DNA of 64,000 nt, taken from Berghia stephanieae. Its lineage: Eukaryota > Mollusca > Gastropoda > Nudibranchia > Aeolidiidae. Each line of letters begins with the position of its first letter. Positions within the stretch are counted from its first letter, which is position 1. The notes below the pieces were generated by a model that was given only the letters and a program-made list of their open reading frames with translations, did no database searches and was not told where the DNA came from. Location of the stretch: assembly GCA_034508935.3 (NCBI GenBank), contig CM067448.1:1805301-1869300 (forward strand), written 5' to 3'. The translations under genes were made by a program, and so were the position numbers. Positions 51,841 through 60,596 of the stretch are shown here, piece by piece.

Positions 51841-54800
51841 TAGTAGTGGTAGCGTATGACTACACCTCCAGATTCATTGAGTCAACCTAGCTTCGAAAAT
51901 CTTCCTCTGCCCTAAAAGAGCTCTCTGTTATAAGCTCAAAAATGCAGAGTTGTGAATTTGATTTAAATTTCAAATGCGTGCATATTTGTAAAGTTTTATA
52001 ATCATCTCTAAACATATATTGCACAATAAGTTGGATGCAAATGAGATAAATGGACGGTCCTCATGTGTTAATAACCTATAAGAAGACCTAATTTTTATCA
52101 AAATTAACTATTCATGCCTTTTCATTTTGATGTGGACCACCTTAAATAAAAGATTTTAATAAAACTGTTAACACTTTTAATCATAATATAAAAGAAAAAT
52201 ACAACATGGAAGTAATGAGTTGTTTTTAATAGTTTTTCATTCCTCTCGTGAGATCTTAGACTGGCCAATGGGCTGTGACTACAAATAAGACAATAATATA
52301 ATGATATTGAAATGATTCACAATTTAAACAAATAAAAGAGAGAGAGATAGTAGAAGTATTGCAATTCTGTGTTGATTGTACAATCTGTATGCATAGACAT
52401 CCAATGCACATAATCGTATTTCATTTTTCCCCTCTTCTTCGAGTTGACAGAAATGCGAAGGCGTGGAACAAAGGAAAAATTAATGTAAGTGAATAGCAAA
52501 AAAAAAAAAATTTGGATCATTGCAAAAAGAGACACAAACACCTTTTCAAATTCATAATAAGGAATGACAAAAAGACAAAAATAGATTTAAGAACTAAAAG
52601 ATCTTTACAGGCAGAAAAAAAGGGAAAATATGCACAGAAGAGAATCGAAGTTGGTCCCCATCCCCACAAGAATTGAGGAATGCAATATATTGCAAAAATT
52701 AAAAGTCTCTCTCTTCTTCATCAGCAATACTTTAGCAGAATAATGTTCACAACTCATCAATGTTTTAATTAAAAACCATTCAATGTTTGATTTTGAAAAA
52801 GAAAAAATTTATATGAGAGTTTGAAAACTTTGTTATGTGGATCAACCACGAATCTCATCTGAAAAATTGTTTTTATTATCAATAGAGGTACCTATTCTAT
52901 TTTTGAAAATGAAAGAATAATGAAATTCTGTGTCATTTGCTTATTGCCATTGAAACATTTGTAATATATTGTTATGTGGATCACTTTTCAAATGTGTGAA
53001 TATCCCCTGCCTATTACTTTCATATCATGAGAATATTGAATTACAGCGAATCAATATTGTTGGAATACAAGATCATTCGAACCCATTTACAAAAGGAAAA
53101 CTTGCAGTAAAACTGGACACCGACATACGGTGATTATTTAAAAAATGGTATAAATTGAATGATGAAGAGATAGCTCAAAGCACATTTTCGTGGCCATGTT
53201 TAAAAACTAGATCATCACTTTTCATGAAATTTATACTATTTTCATACAATTCAATATGTCTATTTTAAGAAAATATAAGTCAATGAATGGAAATTCTAAT
53301 TCTGAATTTTGCAAAATTTGCCCAGTTAACATGGAATGCACTATGATAGTGGAAATCCCACAATATTTGCAGGGAAATAAGGGCAGGCACTTATCTATTT
53401 TAATTATTAAACATCAACGATAAAAATAGGTCGGGGAAATAAAGTATGTAGATGAGCAGTAATGAATCTGGCAACAGCTTGCCAGATGGCAATTACCAAT
53501 ATCAAACAACCAATCATTATGGGTACCATCATTATACCCTAGAAGATTTTCTAAATAGTAATTTGAGTCAGCAAATAGAGTTACCCTTAATTTTTTTAAA
53601 AATGATAATAAGTTTTCCGTTTATCAATCTGTAAAAAATATTTTTATAATTTTTAGATTTGCCAATAATTCTGTTTCTGTGCTCATTTCCAAAAATTTTA
53701 CATGGGTGTATGGAATAATTTTGACCCACGACCCTTTATTTTTTTCAAAGAATAGATTACAAATCTTTTCTCAATTTTTATTTGCGTTTGGAATGAACTA
53801 CAAAGAAAATGTTTATTTGTTGTCTATGGCAGGTCTGGTGTTAGAAGATGATATCAACTTGTCTTACTGTGAGAGTTTTGTATGAATTGGTTCAGTGATA
53901 AATTTTAGTCACAGCTTTTGTTGATGTATTTTCGTGATTTCAGTCAGTGCTTTAGTGTCAAATATAAAACTGATAGCCAGAGACAACCTACTGTTTCCCC
54001 AATCCTGCTTCTCTTTTTTTTTAAATCTCCGATGATTCCCTTTTCTATTTTCTGCTTTCCAACCTGTTTTGTTTTTTTTCTTTCACAACCAGCCATATCG
54101 TTGTCATATTGTGTGCCAGTATAAAACTAGTCATCATGAATATCTCCATCATCAACCCTCCCAAATTACATTATTCCTTGCTGTCTATTGTCTCCATCAT
54201 CAACCCTCCCAAATTACATTATTCCTTGCTGTCTATTGTCTCCATCATCAACCCTCCCAAAGTACATTATACCTTTGGCTTGTATTGTCTCCATCCAATT
54301 TTTCTCATTCATTATTTACCTTTAACAATAGATAGTCTCTCTTCAGTACACGTGCACTCATCTCCCTTTGCCAGAAAAGAAATCAAGAGATCTGCTCCCA
54401 TAGCAAATGCACCACCTTCTTTTCCTTCTGTGTTTCACCTAGATGGATCTCATACTTTCGTTGGTTTTCACAATAGTGTATATAATTATTATCATTCCAT
54501 TTCAGGAATCAAATTTGGTTCATGAGCAAGTGAGCAGCTGTGTCTCACCAAATGATCCAAACATATCTGACAAATTTGATTCCAGCTTTCCCAGCACAAA
54601 CGACCCCTTCATGCATGATCATTCCACGCCAGCCTTCAGCTGTTCATATCCAAATCCTACATCTGCCATTAACAATCATAACAATCCTCCTCTAACATCG
54701 TATTTTGATAACTGTTTTGTGTTGCATGACTCTAACAATTGTAACCTGTGCTCTTTGCATGTTAAAAAAATGTGTTGTGATTTTGATTCAGATATCGATA

Positions 54801-57800
54801 GATTAATTGAATTGAATAACTGTGTCAACTCTTGTGAATTGGATGGGGCAGAATATGATGGTTCTTATCATGTCTATTCTAAGGTACACCGTAAATCTTA
54901 TCATGATATACAATCCAAAAATGTCCATTATGATGGGAGATCTGGTTGTACATGTACTTGTGGAATAAATAACTCTGACAAAGTTTAAAGGCAAATGGTT
55001 ATGGATCATCGTCTTGTCGCTGTAATAGATGCGTTGATGGGAGTCTGTCCAACCCATTGTCTGTGAAATGTGATAATAGTGCCTTGACAACAAGGGCAGC
55101 CTATCATGAGGAATGCTATTGTACCAGAGTCAGAATAAAGAAATGTAAAAGCAAAAAACGTGGGTACAAGATAAAGAGATACAATAACTGTTACTGTCAT
55201 TTTGGTAAGATCCCGAAACTCAGAATAAAAATCACACAAGGAAATGCCTCAATAGTCAGCTCATTTGAAGACAAGAAAGTCATTCCAAATAATCTTCACC
55301 GTCCTTGTGAGTGTGAGGACAAATATTTACGATTGTTTCAAAGTTATTTGGGTAACCCTCAATATTCATGCAACAATAAGATCCAATATTTGAATAATCA
55401 TAAGGTTAGAGGTGATTGTTCAAGACAGTCAGTAGATTTAAAGTGTTTTAAATCAAAATTGGATTGTTTTAGAAAGCAGAATGTTACAGGGTTAGAGAGA
55501 GATATTACAAAATGGGACTGGTTGAGTCATGAAGCAGAAAGTAAGTCAGGACAGATAGATGGAGACAAAAAAACTGGGGAATTCTGTTGCAAACTTCAGG
55601 CAAATTTGAAGTCAAATTATGATGGTTTGTGCTTTAATAGTAGTGTCTTAGACATTCCACATAGCAGCTATGAACCAGTTCATCAGCGCGAAAGTCTTGT
55701 GTCCAACACGTCACATGCTAGTAATGAAATAGTCCGGCAACTTGAAGGTGATTTGTCAAACATTTATAAAAGCAGCCAAGAAATAGTCCATCAGCATGGA
55801 AGTGCCGTCTCCAACTCTCCACAAACTAATGATGAAATAGTTAATCAGAACGAAGGCATTGTTTCAAATACTCCATTCTGTTCCCATGGAGTCATCCAAC
55901 AACTTGAAAGTGCCTCAAACACGTCATGTACCTCTGATGAAATTGTTCAGCCATGTGAAGACATTGTTGTAAACATGCCTCTCATGAACGATTTAATTGT
56001 CCATCATCGTGAATCTGTTGTCTCCAACATTCCACTTAGTGGCCAAGTAAAGATCCAGCCCTTGGATGGTTTTGTCCCAAACATTCCACAGTCCAGACCT
56101 GAAACGCTTCAGAAATTAGAAGCTGTTGTATCAAATTCTGGAAACAGCTGCCAAGAAAAAGTTCATAAGGCTGACATTGTTGTCTCAAACACTCTACACA
56201 ACAATGGAGAAGTAGTCCAGTTATTGAAAGATGTCTCAGATACCCCACCCAGCAACCACCAAATACTCCATCCATTTGAAGGTGTTGACACATACACACC
56301 ACATTCCAACCACGAAATTATTACGCAATGTAGCTCTTTGCTCTCAAACACTAAACTCTCCAATGAAACTATTCAAGATTGTGATGGCATTGATTCAAAC
56401 GCCCCACATACCAACCGTGAAACTATTCAATATTGTGACGACATTGTTTCAAACACTTCACACACCAACCATGAAACTATTCAATATTGTGATGGCATTG
56501 TTTCAAACACTCCAAACCTCACCTATGAAACTATCCAACATTTAGACGACAGTACCTCACACACTCCACGCACCAACCATGAAAACTATAAACATTGTGA
56601 CCACATTGTTTCAGATACTTCACTTGACCCTAACTCTGCACATTCCAACCATGAAACTCTTCAACAGTACAATGACCTGGTTTCAAATACTCTCCTCTCC
56701 AACTGTGAAACTCTTCAACAGTGTGACAACCTGGTTTCAAATACTCCCCTCTCCAACCATGAATCTCTTCAACAGTGTCACAACCTGGTTTCAAATACTC
56801 CCCACTCCAACCGTGAATCTCTTCAACAGTGTCACAACCTGGTTTCAAATACTCCCCACTCCAACCGTGAATCTCTTCAACAGTGTGACAACCTGGTTTC
56901 AAATACTCCCCTCTCCAACCGTGAATCTCTTCAACAGTGTCACAACCTGGTTTCAAATACTCCCCTCTCCAACCGTGAATCTCTTCAACAGTGTGACAAC
57001 CTGGTTTCAAATACTCCCCACTCCAACCGTGAATCTCTTCAACAGTGTCACAACCTGGTTTCAAATACTCCCCTCTCCAACCGTGAATCTCTTCAACAGT
57101 GTGACAACCTGGTTTCAAATACACCCCTCTCCAACTGTGAAACTCTTCAACAGTACAATGGCCTTGTTTCAAATACTCCCCATTCAAACCATGAAATTCT
57201 TCAACAGTGTGACAACCTGGTCTCAAGCAATCCATATACCACCAATAAAACAATCCAGGAATATTTATCTAAGGACATGTCCAATCAAAGTGTAAGGGAA
57301 GTTATTAAAACGTTACAGGCTTCCTTTCAAGTAGATTCTTATAAGGTGGAGCAGAAGTTATTGGCAACAAATCACCCTGATCATCGTTCTGAACCAAAGT
57401 GTCACAGCTCTGTGCACAGCTCTGTGAATGATTTACTTGATGACATCATTGAAATAATAAACAAGCAAGAGGACAGTGTCTCAAACCAAAGGGACTGTGA
57501 CAATGATGACCTCATTACAGTCAGCACAGACAATGGGCATCGTGATAGAAGAAAGGAAATATCTACAGATTCATTTAACTCTGTCTGTAAACCATTTCAA
57601 CTTGGTTCATATGATGATGAAGAAAAAGATAGAGATGGGAGATTTAGATATAATTGTAGTAGTTTGGGCATGAACACAGATTACAAGTTTAGATACTGTG
57701 AGGCAATGAAGACTCGTCTGACCCATAGTCAGATTGAAATGGATATATCGAATGTCCTTGACCTTTCTCCACTGAAGAATGAACCCTGGGCAATTGATGA

Positions 57801-58935
57801 TGTATCAGGAAACTGCCTCTATACCTCTGATTCCCTGAGATTTAAAGATTTAAACGGTATCCTAGAACCAGAGGATCAAACACCTAGTGGTGCAATGACC
57901 AAACATGATGTTCTTCAAACCTTGGCTACTGTACTCAGCAACGATATCAAAATGATTGTCGAATCCAACACAAATAACAGATCTCCGATTTTTGAAGATA
58001 GGACTGTGGTCCCTGGTGACCTTCAAGCGTACGTCATGCCAGAACCACCCTGTGATTTGGATGTAAGTTATTTTGTTGAACCCGATGTCGATGACTTGCA
58101 TTCTATTCATTGTGAAATGAAAAGAAAAGAGAGAGGGGATAGCAAGTCAGATGCCGAGTCAGGGAGTCTGGAGTCTTCATTGTCAGGGATTGTTATACAC
58201 AGTTATGGCAGTCTGTCTACAGGAAAGGGATACAGGATTGTAGGTGGGAGACTTGAGGATTGTTGGATTCTCAGTAAGAAGTATTGCATTCCTGAGAGAG
58301 GATATCAAAGTGACTTTGGGATTCAAACTGGATTCTCACAAGATGTTGATGACAAATCATTATCCCCGATGTCACTTCCTCATTCGGGTCTTTGTACTGA
58401 TCCCCTTTCTATAGGAGAGTACACAAAATGGAAACAAAATAACAAAATGTCTAAAATGGCCATGAGAGCAGACATGGACCTGTCCTATCTAACCAGTAGG
58501 AATTTAGGTACGAGAAACAGGAGAAATGCTAAAGGTTACAAAACTAGTTGGAAAGAAAAGAGAAGGAGAATGGTAAAACAATCTAAGTCTAAATGGAAAT
58601 TTGATGCGGCTTCTATCTGTGAGCCGAAGAAAGTGAAGAACTTCATAAAAGTCAGAGACAAAGGCCTTAGGAAACGATTTCAGACATTAGAAAGAAATGG
58701 TTATGCAGACGTTGAAATGGAACAACACTGCCCTGATTTGACCTTGACCTCACTGAGTAGGGAATCCAGCAGTAGTGAATGTGATGAGGTTTTTACAAGA
58801 CAGAAAGCAAACCATAAATCTTTAGAGAAAGCATCCTTTTTTGTGGCTATGGAGTTGATTGACGACCAGTCTTTGGTTAGCATTGTGGATGAATTGAAGT
58901 TTCAGATTTCACAGTTAAAAAGGGAGATGAAGATG
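36949..58935 (+). CDS. JARID2: JARID2 N-terminal part; seven exons, continues off the window
   Basis: Coding pieces: 36949-37047, 37421-37694, 39253-39337, 40721-40869, 42873-43069, 48250-48756 and 54506-about 58935. Exons 1-6 join in frame with GT-AG sites (437 codons); exon 7 adds about 1477. JARID2 is a nuclear, catalytically inactive Jumonji/ARID protein that recruits and stimulates PRC2. Recognised parts: EKRPKRVVQNKTV, cf. human KERPKRNIIQKK; a canonical ubiquitin-interacting motif EEQELNKALYASLNE (residues about 43-57), in human the H2AK119ub reader; AQRKFAQ with K160 (codon 40740-40742), equivalent to human K116, which PRC2 methylates; and PKTEDFLTFLCLRGSPALP. JmjN, ARID, JmjC and the zinc finger are absent and expected to the right. 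Assignment of exons 1-5 is firm. Exon 6 and especially exon 7 rest on position, strand and phase. Confidence 0.88.
37190..37275 (+). mobile_element. SINE-3 fragment
   Basis: Keeps GGCATCATGTCTCGTTCTAC and CCTTGTAAAGCG; a tail fragment in JARID2 intron 1. Confidence 0.5.
37421..37694 (+). CDS. JARID2: JARID2 exon 2 (ubiquitin-interacting motif)
   Basis: Acceptor CTTTGTCAAG, donor GTGAGTTG, phase 0 in and 1 out. SRQEEQELNKALYASLNETR is a textbook UIM (acidic start, Ala and Ser at the core positions), where human reads EERVVRKVLYLSLKEF. The rest is basic and serine-rich with LGKKRSLRRGGEPLAKRLF, a likely nuclear-localisation signal. Confidence 0.88.
37745..37946 (-). mobile_element. tRNA-SINE, family SINE-2
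   Basis: Minus-strand head ACAGCGTGGCTCAGAGGTAA, centre GTGTGGCCTTGAGCAAGTCA, tail CCCCATGGGGATGAATAAAG. The most complete SINE-2 copy. Confidence 0.8.
38142..38442 (+). repeat. Dispersed ~300-bp repeat, copy 2 of 2
   Basis: Same orientation as 2101-2402, with scattered differences. Lies in JARID2 intron 2. Confidence 0.7.
38735..38945. mobile_element. Foldback element around a tRNA-like core (copy 5, distinct ends)
   Basis: GAATAGGAAAGTGCCAGAAG then ACAATAGAGAATAAAAAATG at the left is mirrored almost perfectly at the right (about 38888-38932). Between them, on the minus strand, lies a tRNA-like stretch: TGGATAGCTCATACGCTAGA and GTCGCGGGTTCAAACCCC (B box). The folded arms would be about 40 bp. 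Confidence 0.68.
39049..39200 (+). repeat. SINE 3' tail (as at 8190-8345)
   Basis: TTGTAAGAGTTCGTGCAAAA, then GATGAAATGGAAA-like and GCATGGTAAATCCATGG segments shared with the SINE at 8090-8345. Confidence 0.5.
39253..39337 (+). CDS. JARID2: JARID2 exon 3
   Basis: Acceptor TCCACCCAG, donor GTAAGA. It encodes SSEDNLNIDESSKDSVKSSS SSGNGSK, a serine/acidic linker like the human SSTSNDVSSSDFEEG region. Phases fit both neighbours. Confidence 0.82.
39459..39705 (-). mobile_element. tRNA-SINE, family SINE-1
   Basis: Minus-strand head CTCAGCTGGTAGAGCACTCG, centre CCACCCAGCAGTGGTTGGG, then AGGGTAGCAAGCAATTGC. Close match to 15270-15555. Confidence 0.72.
39768..40055. repeat. 65-bp tandem repeat, 4.4 copies
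   Basis: Unit AGAAATAGGAAATGTTGAGT then TGACACACTTTAATG and ending CTACTCAACCAGACACAC; starts 39768, 39833, 39898 and so on. Nearly identical copies in JARID2 intron 3. Confidence 0.95.
40721..40869 (+). CDS. JARID2: JARID2 exon 4 (PRC2-methylated lysine, conserved core)
   Basis: Acceptor TCTTCCACAG, donor GTTACC, phase 2 in and 1 out. KIHAQRKFAQGCSLPGTP then ASTTPVKLLSRTPKTEDFLT and FLCLRG match human [20 protein letters not shown] and KPKTEDFLTFLCLRG. RKFAQ carries the lysine that in human (K116) is methylated by EZH2 and read by EED. Confidence 0.95.
41095..42130. repeat. 43-bp minisatellite, ~20 copies, interrupted
   Basis: Unit TTTTGAAATTAGTTGTAGTA then GAACAAATATAAGATAGATG with an optional TTG (43 or 40 bp). 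Variant blocks alternate (AATTTAG, AAATTGG, AAATTAG), suggesting block duplication. An unrelated SINE-like piece (about 41248-41470, with TCTAAGCGCTTAAATTAC) interrupts it. Lies in JARID2 intron 4. Confidence 0.9.
42873..43069 (+). CDS. JARID2: JARID2 exon 5
   Basis: Acceptor TGTTTCTCAG, donor GTAAGTC, phase 1 in and 0 out. GSPALPPHLDFFNFSKEE continues the conserved block (human [20 protein letters not shown]). The rest, KASWSGRRKQIHQSCLDEHW and SSSSGASDEVVNPVGDKPPS, is not conserved with human. Its 3' end and donor are duplicated downstream. Confidence 0.9.
43101..43143 (+). mobile_element. SINE-3 head, first copy in a duplication
   Basis: GTGATATGACACTTGCCTAA then GGACTGGAGGGTCCAGG is a SINE-3 head that stops abruptly where the duplicated exon end begins. 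Confidence 0.5.
43144..43200 (+). repeat. Duplicate of the JARID2 exon 5 end and its splice donor
   Basis: Matches 43011-43075 with a 9-nt deletion and few changes: GTTCTAGTAGTGATGAGGTA through CCATCAGTAAGTCGTCAC. It has no acceptor of its own, so the second donor could only extend exon 5, and that read-through meets stop codons first. Confidence 0.85.
43228..43440 (+). mobile_element. tRNA-SINE, family SINE-3 (plus orientation)
   Basis: GACACTCGCCTGTGGACCAG then GGTTTGAGTCCGG (B box) through GGCATCATGTCTTGTTCTAC. Confidence 0.7.
43446..43510 (-). mobile_element. SINE-3 tail fragment
   Basis: Minus-strand tail: GAGCACATTTAGTGGATATT then GCGCTATATAAAGG. Head to tail against the previous copy. 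Confidence 0.55.
43733..43815 (+). mobile_element. tRNA-SINE head, family SINE-1
   Basis: TTGATAGCTCAAGGGGTAGA then GCGCTCGCTTCACACACATT and AAGATCTACCCCGGGTGAAG. It is not a functional tRNA: the acceptor and anticodon stems do not close. Confidence 0.6.
43958..46460. repeat. 90-bp minisatellite, ~28 copies, open on the minus strand
   Basis: Unit of 90 bp: CATAGATTGAATGATATGAC then CTAGTGGACCACGGATCAAT, TGATTGTCATAGGGATTAGA and TTTTGTCACAAACTGGTGAG. The period is a multiple of three and the minus strand stays open as a 30-residue repeat (FVTKSNPYDNQFIDPWSTRS, then YHSIYVGSHQ). A few copies with small deletions break it into three frames. Variant copies recur as pairs (AATGAACC after AGAGATT; GCATCAAT with ACATAAATT), a higher-order structure. 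On the plus strand each unit has CTG followed by GTGAGA, a good 5' splice-site match. Confidence 0.95.
46461..48249. other. JARID2 intron 5, right part
   Basis: AT-rich, with no family repeat, tandem array or coding frame recognised. Confidence 0.45.
48250..48756 (+). CDS. JARID2: JARID2 exon 6 (probable)
   Basis: Acceptor AATTTTCAG, donor GTAACT, 169 codons in phase 0. It contains TARGIASLRQGLQPK, an 11-serine run (48363-48398), proline/serine/tyrosine-rich sequence (PSYKCHHMGKHSPLIYG), and ERKRKRRSSSSFF, a likely nuclear-localisation signal. Codon use is clearly coding. It is assigned to JARID2 by strand, phase and position; sequence similarity to the human disordered region is weak. Confidence 0.72.
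48757..51279. other. JARID2 intron 6, left part, with a CpG-richer stretch
   Basis: From about 49780 to 51110 the sequence has more CpG than its surroundings. It carries CACGTG E-boxes at about 49820 (inside GATCACGTGATC), 50960 and 51025, CA/CG dinucleotide repeats near 50555-50590, and C runs at 50687 and 50806. An internal promoter or an old element are both possible; nothing coding was seen. Confidence 0.35.
50165..50375 (+). repeat. Dispersed repeat, copy 1 (cf. 63740)
   Basis: AATAGTTGCGTCACC and GATATAAATCAAGAAAACCG then ACCGGAAAATAAAG are matched at 63740-63960, with lower similarity between. Confidence 0.45.
51280..53343. mobile_element. 2-kb nonautonomous DNA element with CAGTGCATTCC ends
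   Basis: CAGTGCATTCCATGTTA at 51280 is mirrored at 53326-53342 as TAACATGGAATGCACT. TA precedes the left end and a TA-like dinucleotide overlaps the right end. CAGTG termini and TA targets suggest a Tc1/mariner-pogo relative, but there is no transposase. The word GTTATGTGGATCA or a close variant occurs at about 51292, 51474, 51612, 52833 and 52972, so binding-site-like motifs are spread over both halves. It holds a TAG microsatellite. Confidence 0.6.
51789..51841. repeat. (TAG)n microsatellite
   Basis: About 17 TAG units within the 2-kb element; it produces a spurious poly-Val frame. Confidence 0.97.
53344..54505. other. JARID2 intron 6, right part
   Basis: Ordinary intron except for the 48-bp tandem repeat at 54144. 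Pyrimidine-rich sequence leads into the exon 7 acceptor. Confidence 0.45.
54144..54290. repeat. 48-bp tandem repeat, three copies
   Basis: Unit CTCCATCATCAACCCTCCCA then AATTACATTATTCCTTGCTG; starts 54144, 54192 and 54240. The third copy is diverged. Confidence 0.93.
54506..58935 (+). CDS. JARID2: JARID2 exon 7: giant exon with ~29 18-residue repeats (probable)
   Basis: Acceptor TCCATTTCAG, phase 0. The first frame runs to 54985 (ESNLVHEQVSSCVSPNDP, Cys-rich CNLCSLHVKKMCCDFD and GCTCTCG). The reading then continues one frame over (KANGYGSSSCRCNRCVDG) to 58974. One base seems to be missing near 54978-54986, by assembly error or a real allele. Residue types run smoothly across it. About 55640-57240 encode about 29 repeats of 18 residues, diverged at the left and nearly identical at the right (SNTPLSNRESLQQCDNLV, about 10 copies). 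After it come acidic patches, a basic segment (SWKEKRRRMVKQSKSKWKF) and a short coiled coil (LVSIVDELKFQISQLKREMK). Donor GTAAATG after MKM at 58935 gives phase 0; otherwise TGA at 58975 ends the frame. A separate gene is possible but less likely. Confidence 0.65.
56641..57236 (+). repeat. 54-bp coding minisatellite (homogeneous part)
   Basis: About 11 units of 54 bp (CTCTTCAACAGTGTGACAAC then CTGGTTTCAAATACTCCCCT and CCAACCGTGAAT). The periodicity keeps other frames open on both strands, which produces long mirror frames that are not genes. Units alternate GACAAC/CACAAC (Asp/His) in a near dimer pattern. Confidence 0.93.
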
Positions 58936-58944
58936 GTAAATGAA

Positions 58945-60020
58945 ATCAATGACACTGACAGAAAGCCATTGAAGTGATTGTGATTGATACAGATGTATAG
59001 AAACCCATTGAAGTCGTTGTGATTGATACAGATGTATAGAAAACCATTGAAGTGGTTGTGATTGATACGGTGGTATAGAAAGCTATTTAAGGGATTGTTA
59101 CTGATACAGTGCTATTGGAAGCCATTGAAGTGATTGTGATTGATACAGTGGTATAGAAAGCCATTGAAGTGATTGTCATTGATGCAGTGGTATAGAACGT
59201 AATGTAAGTGATTGCCATTGATACAGTGGTATAGAAAGCCATTTAAGTGATTGTCATTGATGCAGTGGTATAGAACGTAATGTAAGTGATTGCCATTGAT
59301 ACAATGGTATAGAAAGCCATTTAAGTGATTTTCATTGATACAGTGCTATAGAAAGCCATTTAAGTGAATGTTAATGATACCGTGGTATAGAAAGCCATTT
59401 AAGTGATTGTTACTGATACAATGGTATAGAAAGCCATTTAAGTGATTGCCATTGATACAGTGGTATAGAAAGCCATTTAAGTGAATGTTAATGATACCGT
59501 GGTATAGAAAGCCATCTTAGTGAATGTTACTGATACAGTGGTATAGAAAGCCATCTAAGTGATTGTCATTGATACAGTGGTATAGAAAGCCACCTAAGTG
59601 AATGTTGCTGATACACTGGTGCAGAAAGCAATTTAAGTGATTGTCATTGATACAGTGGTAGTGGTATAGAAAGCCATCTAAGTGATTGTCATTGATACAG
59701 TGGTATAGAAAGCCATTTAAGGGATTGTCTTTGATACAGCGCTATAGAAAGCCATTTAAGTGAATCTTACTGATACAGTGGTATAGAAAGCCATTTAAGG
59801 GATTGTCATTGATACAGCGCTATAGAAAGCCATTTAAGTGAATGTTACTGATACAGTAGTATAGAAAGCCATTTAATGGATTGTCATTGATACAGTGCTG
59901 TAGAAAGTCATTTCATGGATTGTCATTGATACAGTGCTGTAGAAAGCCATTTAAGTGAATGTTACTGACACAGTGATACAGAAAGCCATTGAAGTGAATG
60001 TCATTGATACAGTGGCCTCC
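58945..60020. repeat. 39-bp minisatellite, ~27 copies, starting in the end of the exon 7 frame
   Basis: Unit GTGGTATAGAAAGCCATTTA then AGTGATTGTCATTGATACA. The first unit is the end of the JARID2 frame (ACTGACAGAAAGCCATTGAA then GTGATTG), where TGA closes the frame. Copies are fairly diverged (GATTGT/GAATGT, ATT/ACT). Confidence 0.92.
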
Positions 60021-60094
60021 ACCTTAGATCTTCGTTTGGATAAGATCTTACTATGGGGAGCAAAATTATTTCTGTGTAAATTCACTTCTGTTGA

Positions 60095-60310
60095 CATCCC
60101 AATCTTGTTTGAGGAATTGGCGTTGGAAAAGGTTCTTTACTCACATTTTATCACCATACTCAGGTGTATAATGAGTAACTGGCTGCTAACAGTGTTGTTT
60201 CTGTTGAATGATATTGTAATATGACCTGACAGGTGTCATGACTGGTCATACATGTAAAATGTTGCTGTTGGCTTGGGACCCATTGTATAACGCTTTCAGC
60301 ATTACTAATG
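60095..60310 (+). mobile_element. tRNA-SINE, family SINE-3 (headless)
   Basis: GTTGGAAAAGGTTCTTTACT then CACCATACTCAGGTGTATAA and GACAGGTGTCATGACTGG: the SINE-3 body in plus orientation, without a clear tRNA head. Confidence 0.65.
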
Positions 60311-60596
60311 GATATTACCTATATATATATAAGCTCAAGTTTTTTAGGGGGTTTTTGTGTGTGATTTTTTTTTTTTTTTTTTTATTGATTTATTTATTTT
60401 GAAATCAATAATGACAATGCTAACTTTATTTCTAAAACATCATGTCACCCATCATATATCTAGTCATAAAGACACACCCATCTGGTTTTGGTGGCAGATC
60501 AGTAACAGGGAATTACCACAGTTTTATATGAACCCTCTGTCGCATTGCTGTAACTGTCACTGGTGTCTTTGTAACAAGGCATAGTTTGATGTCCGG

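Noticed and set aside
56630-57295. Long frames on the minus strand and the +1 frame (GWRGEYLKPGCDTVEEIH-type repeats)
   Set aside because: Mirrors of the 54-bp coding minisatellite, kept open only by its 3n period.
55057-58977. Separate gene starting at 55057
   Set aside because: The codon there is TTG, and coding-like sequence continues upstream into the exon at 54506, so the true coding region is longer.
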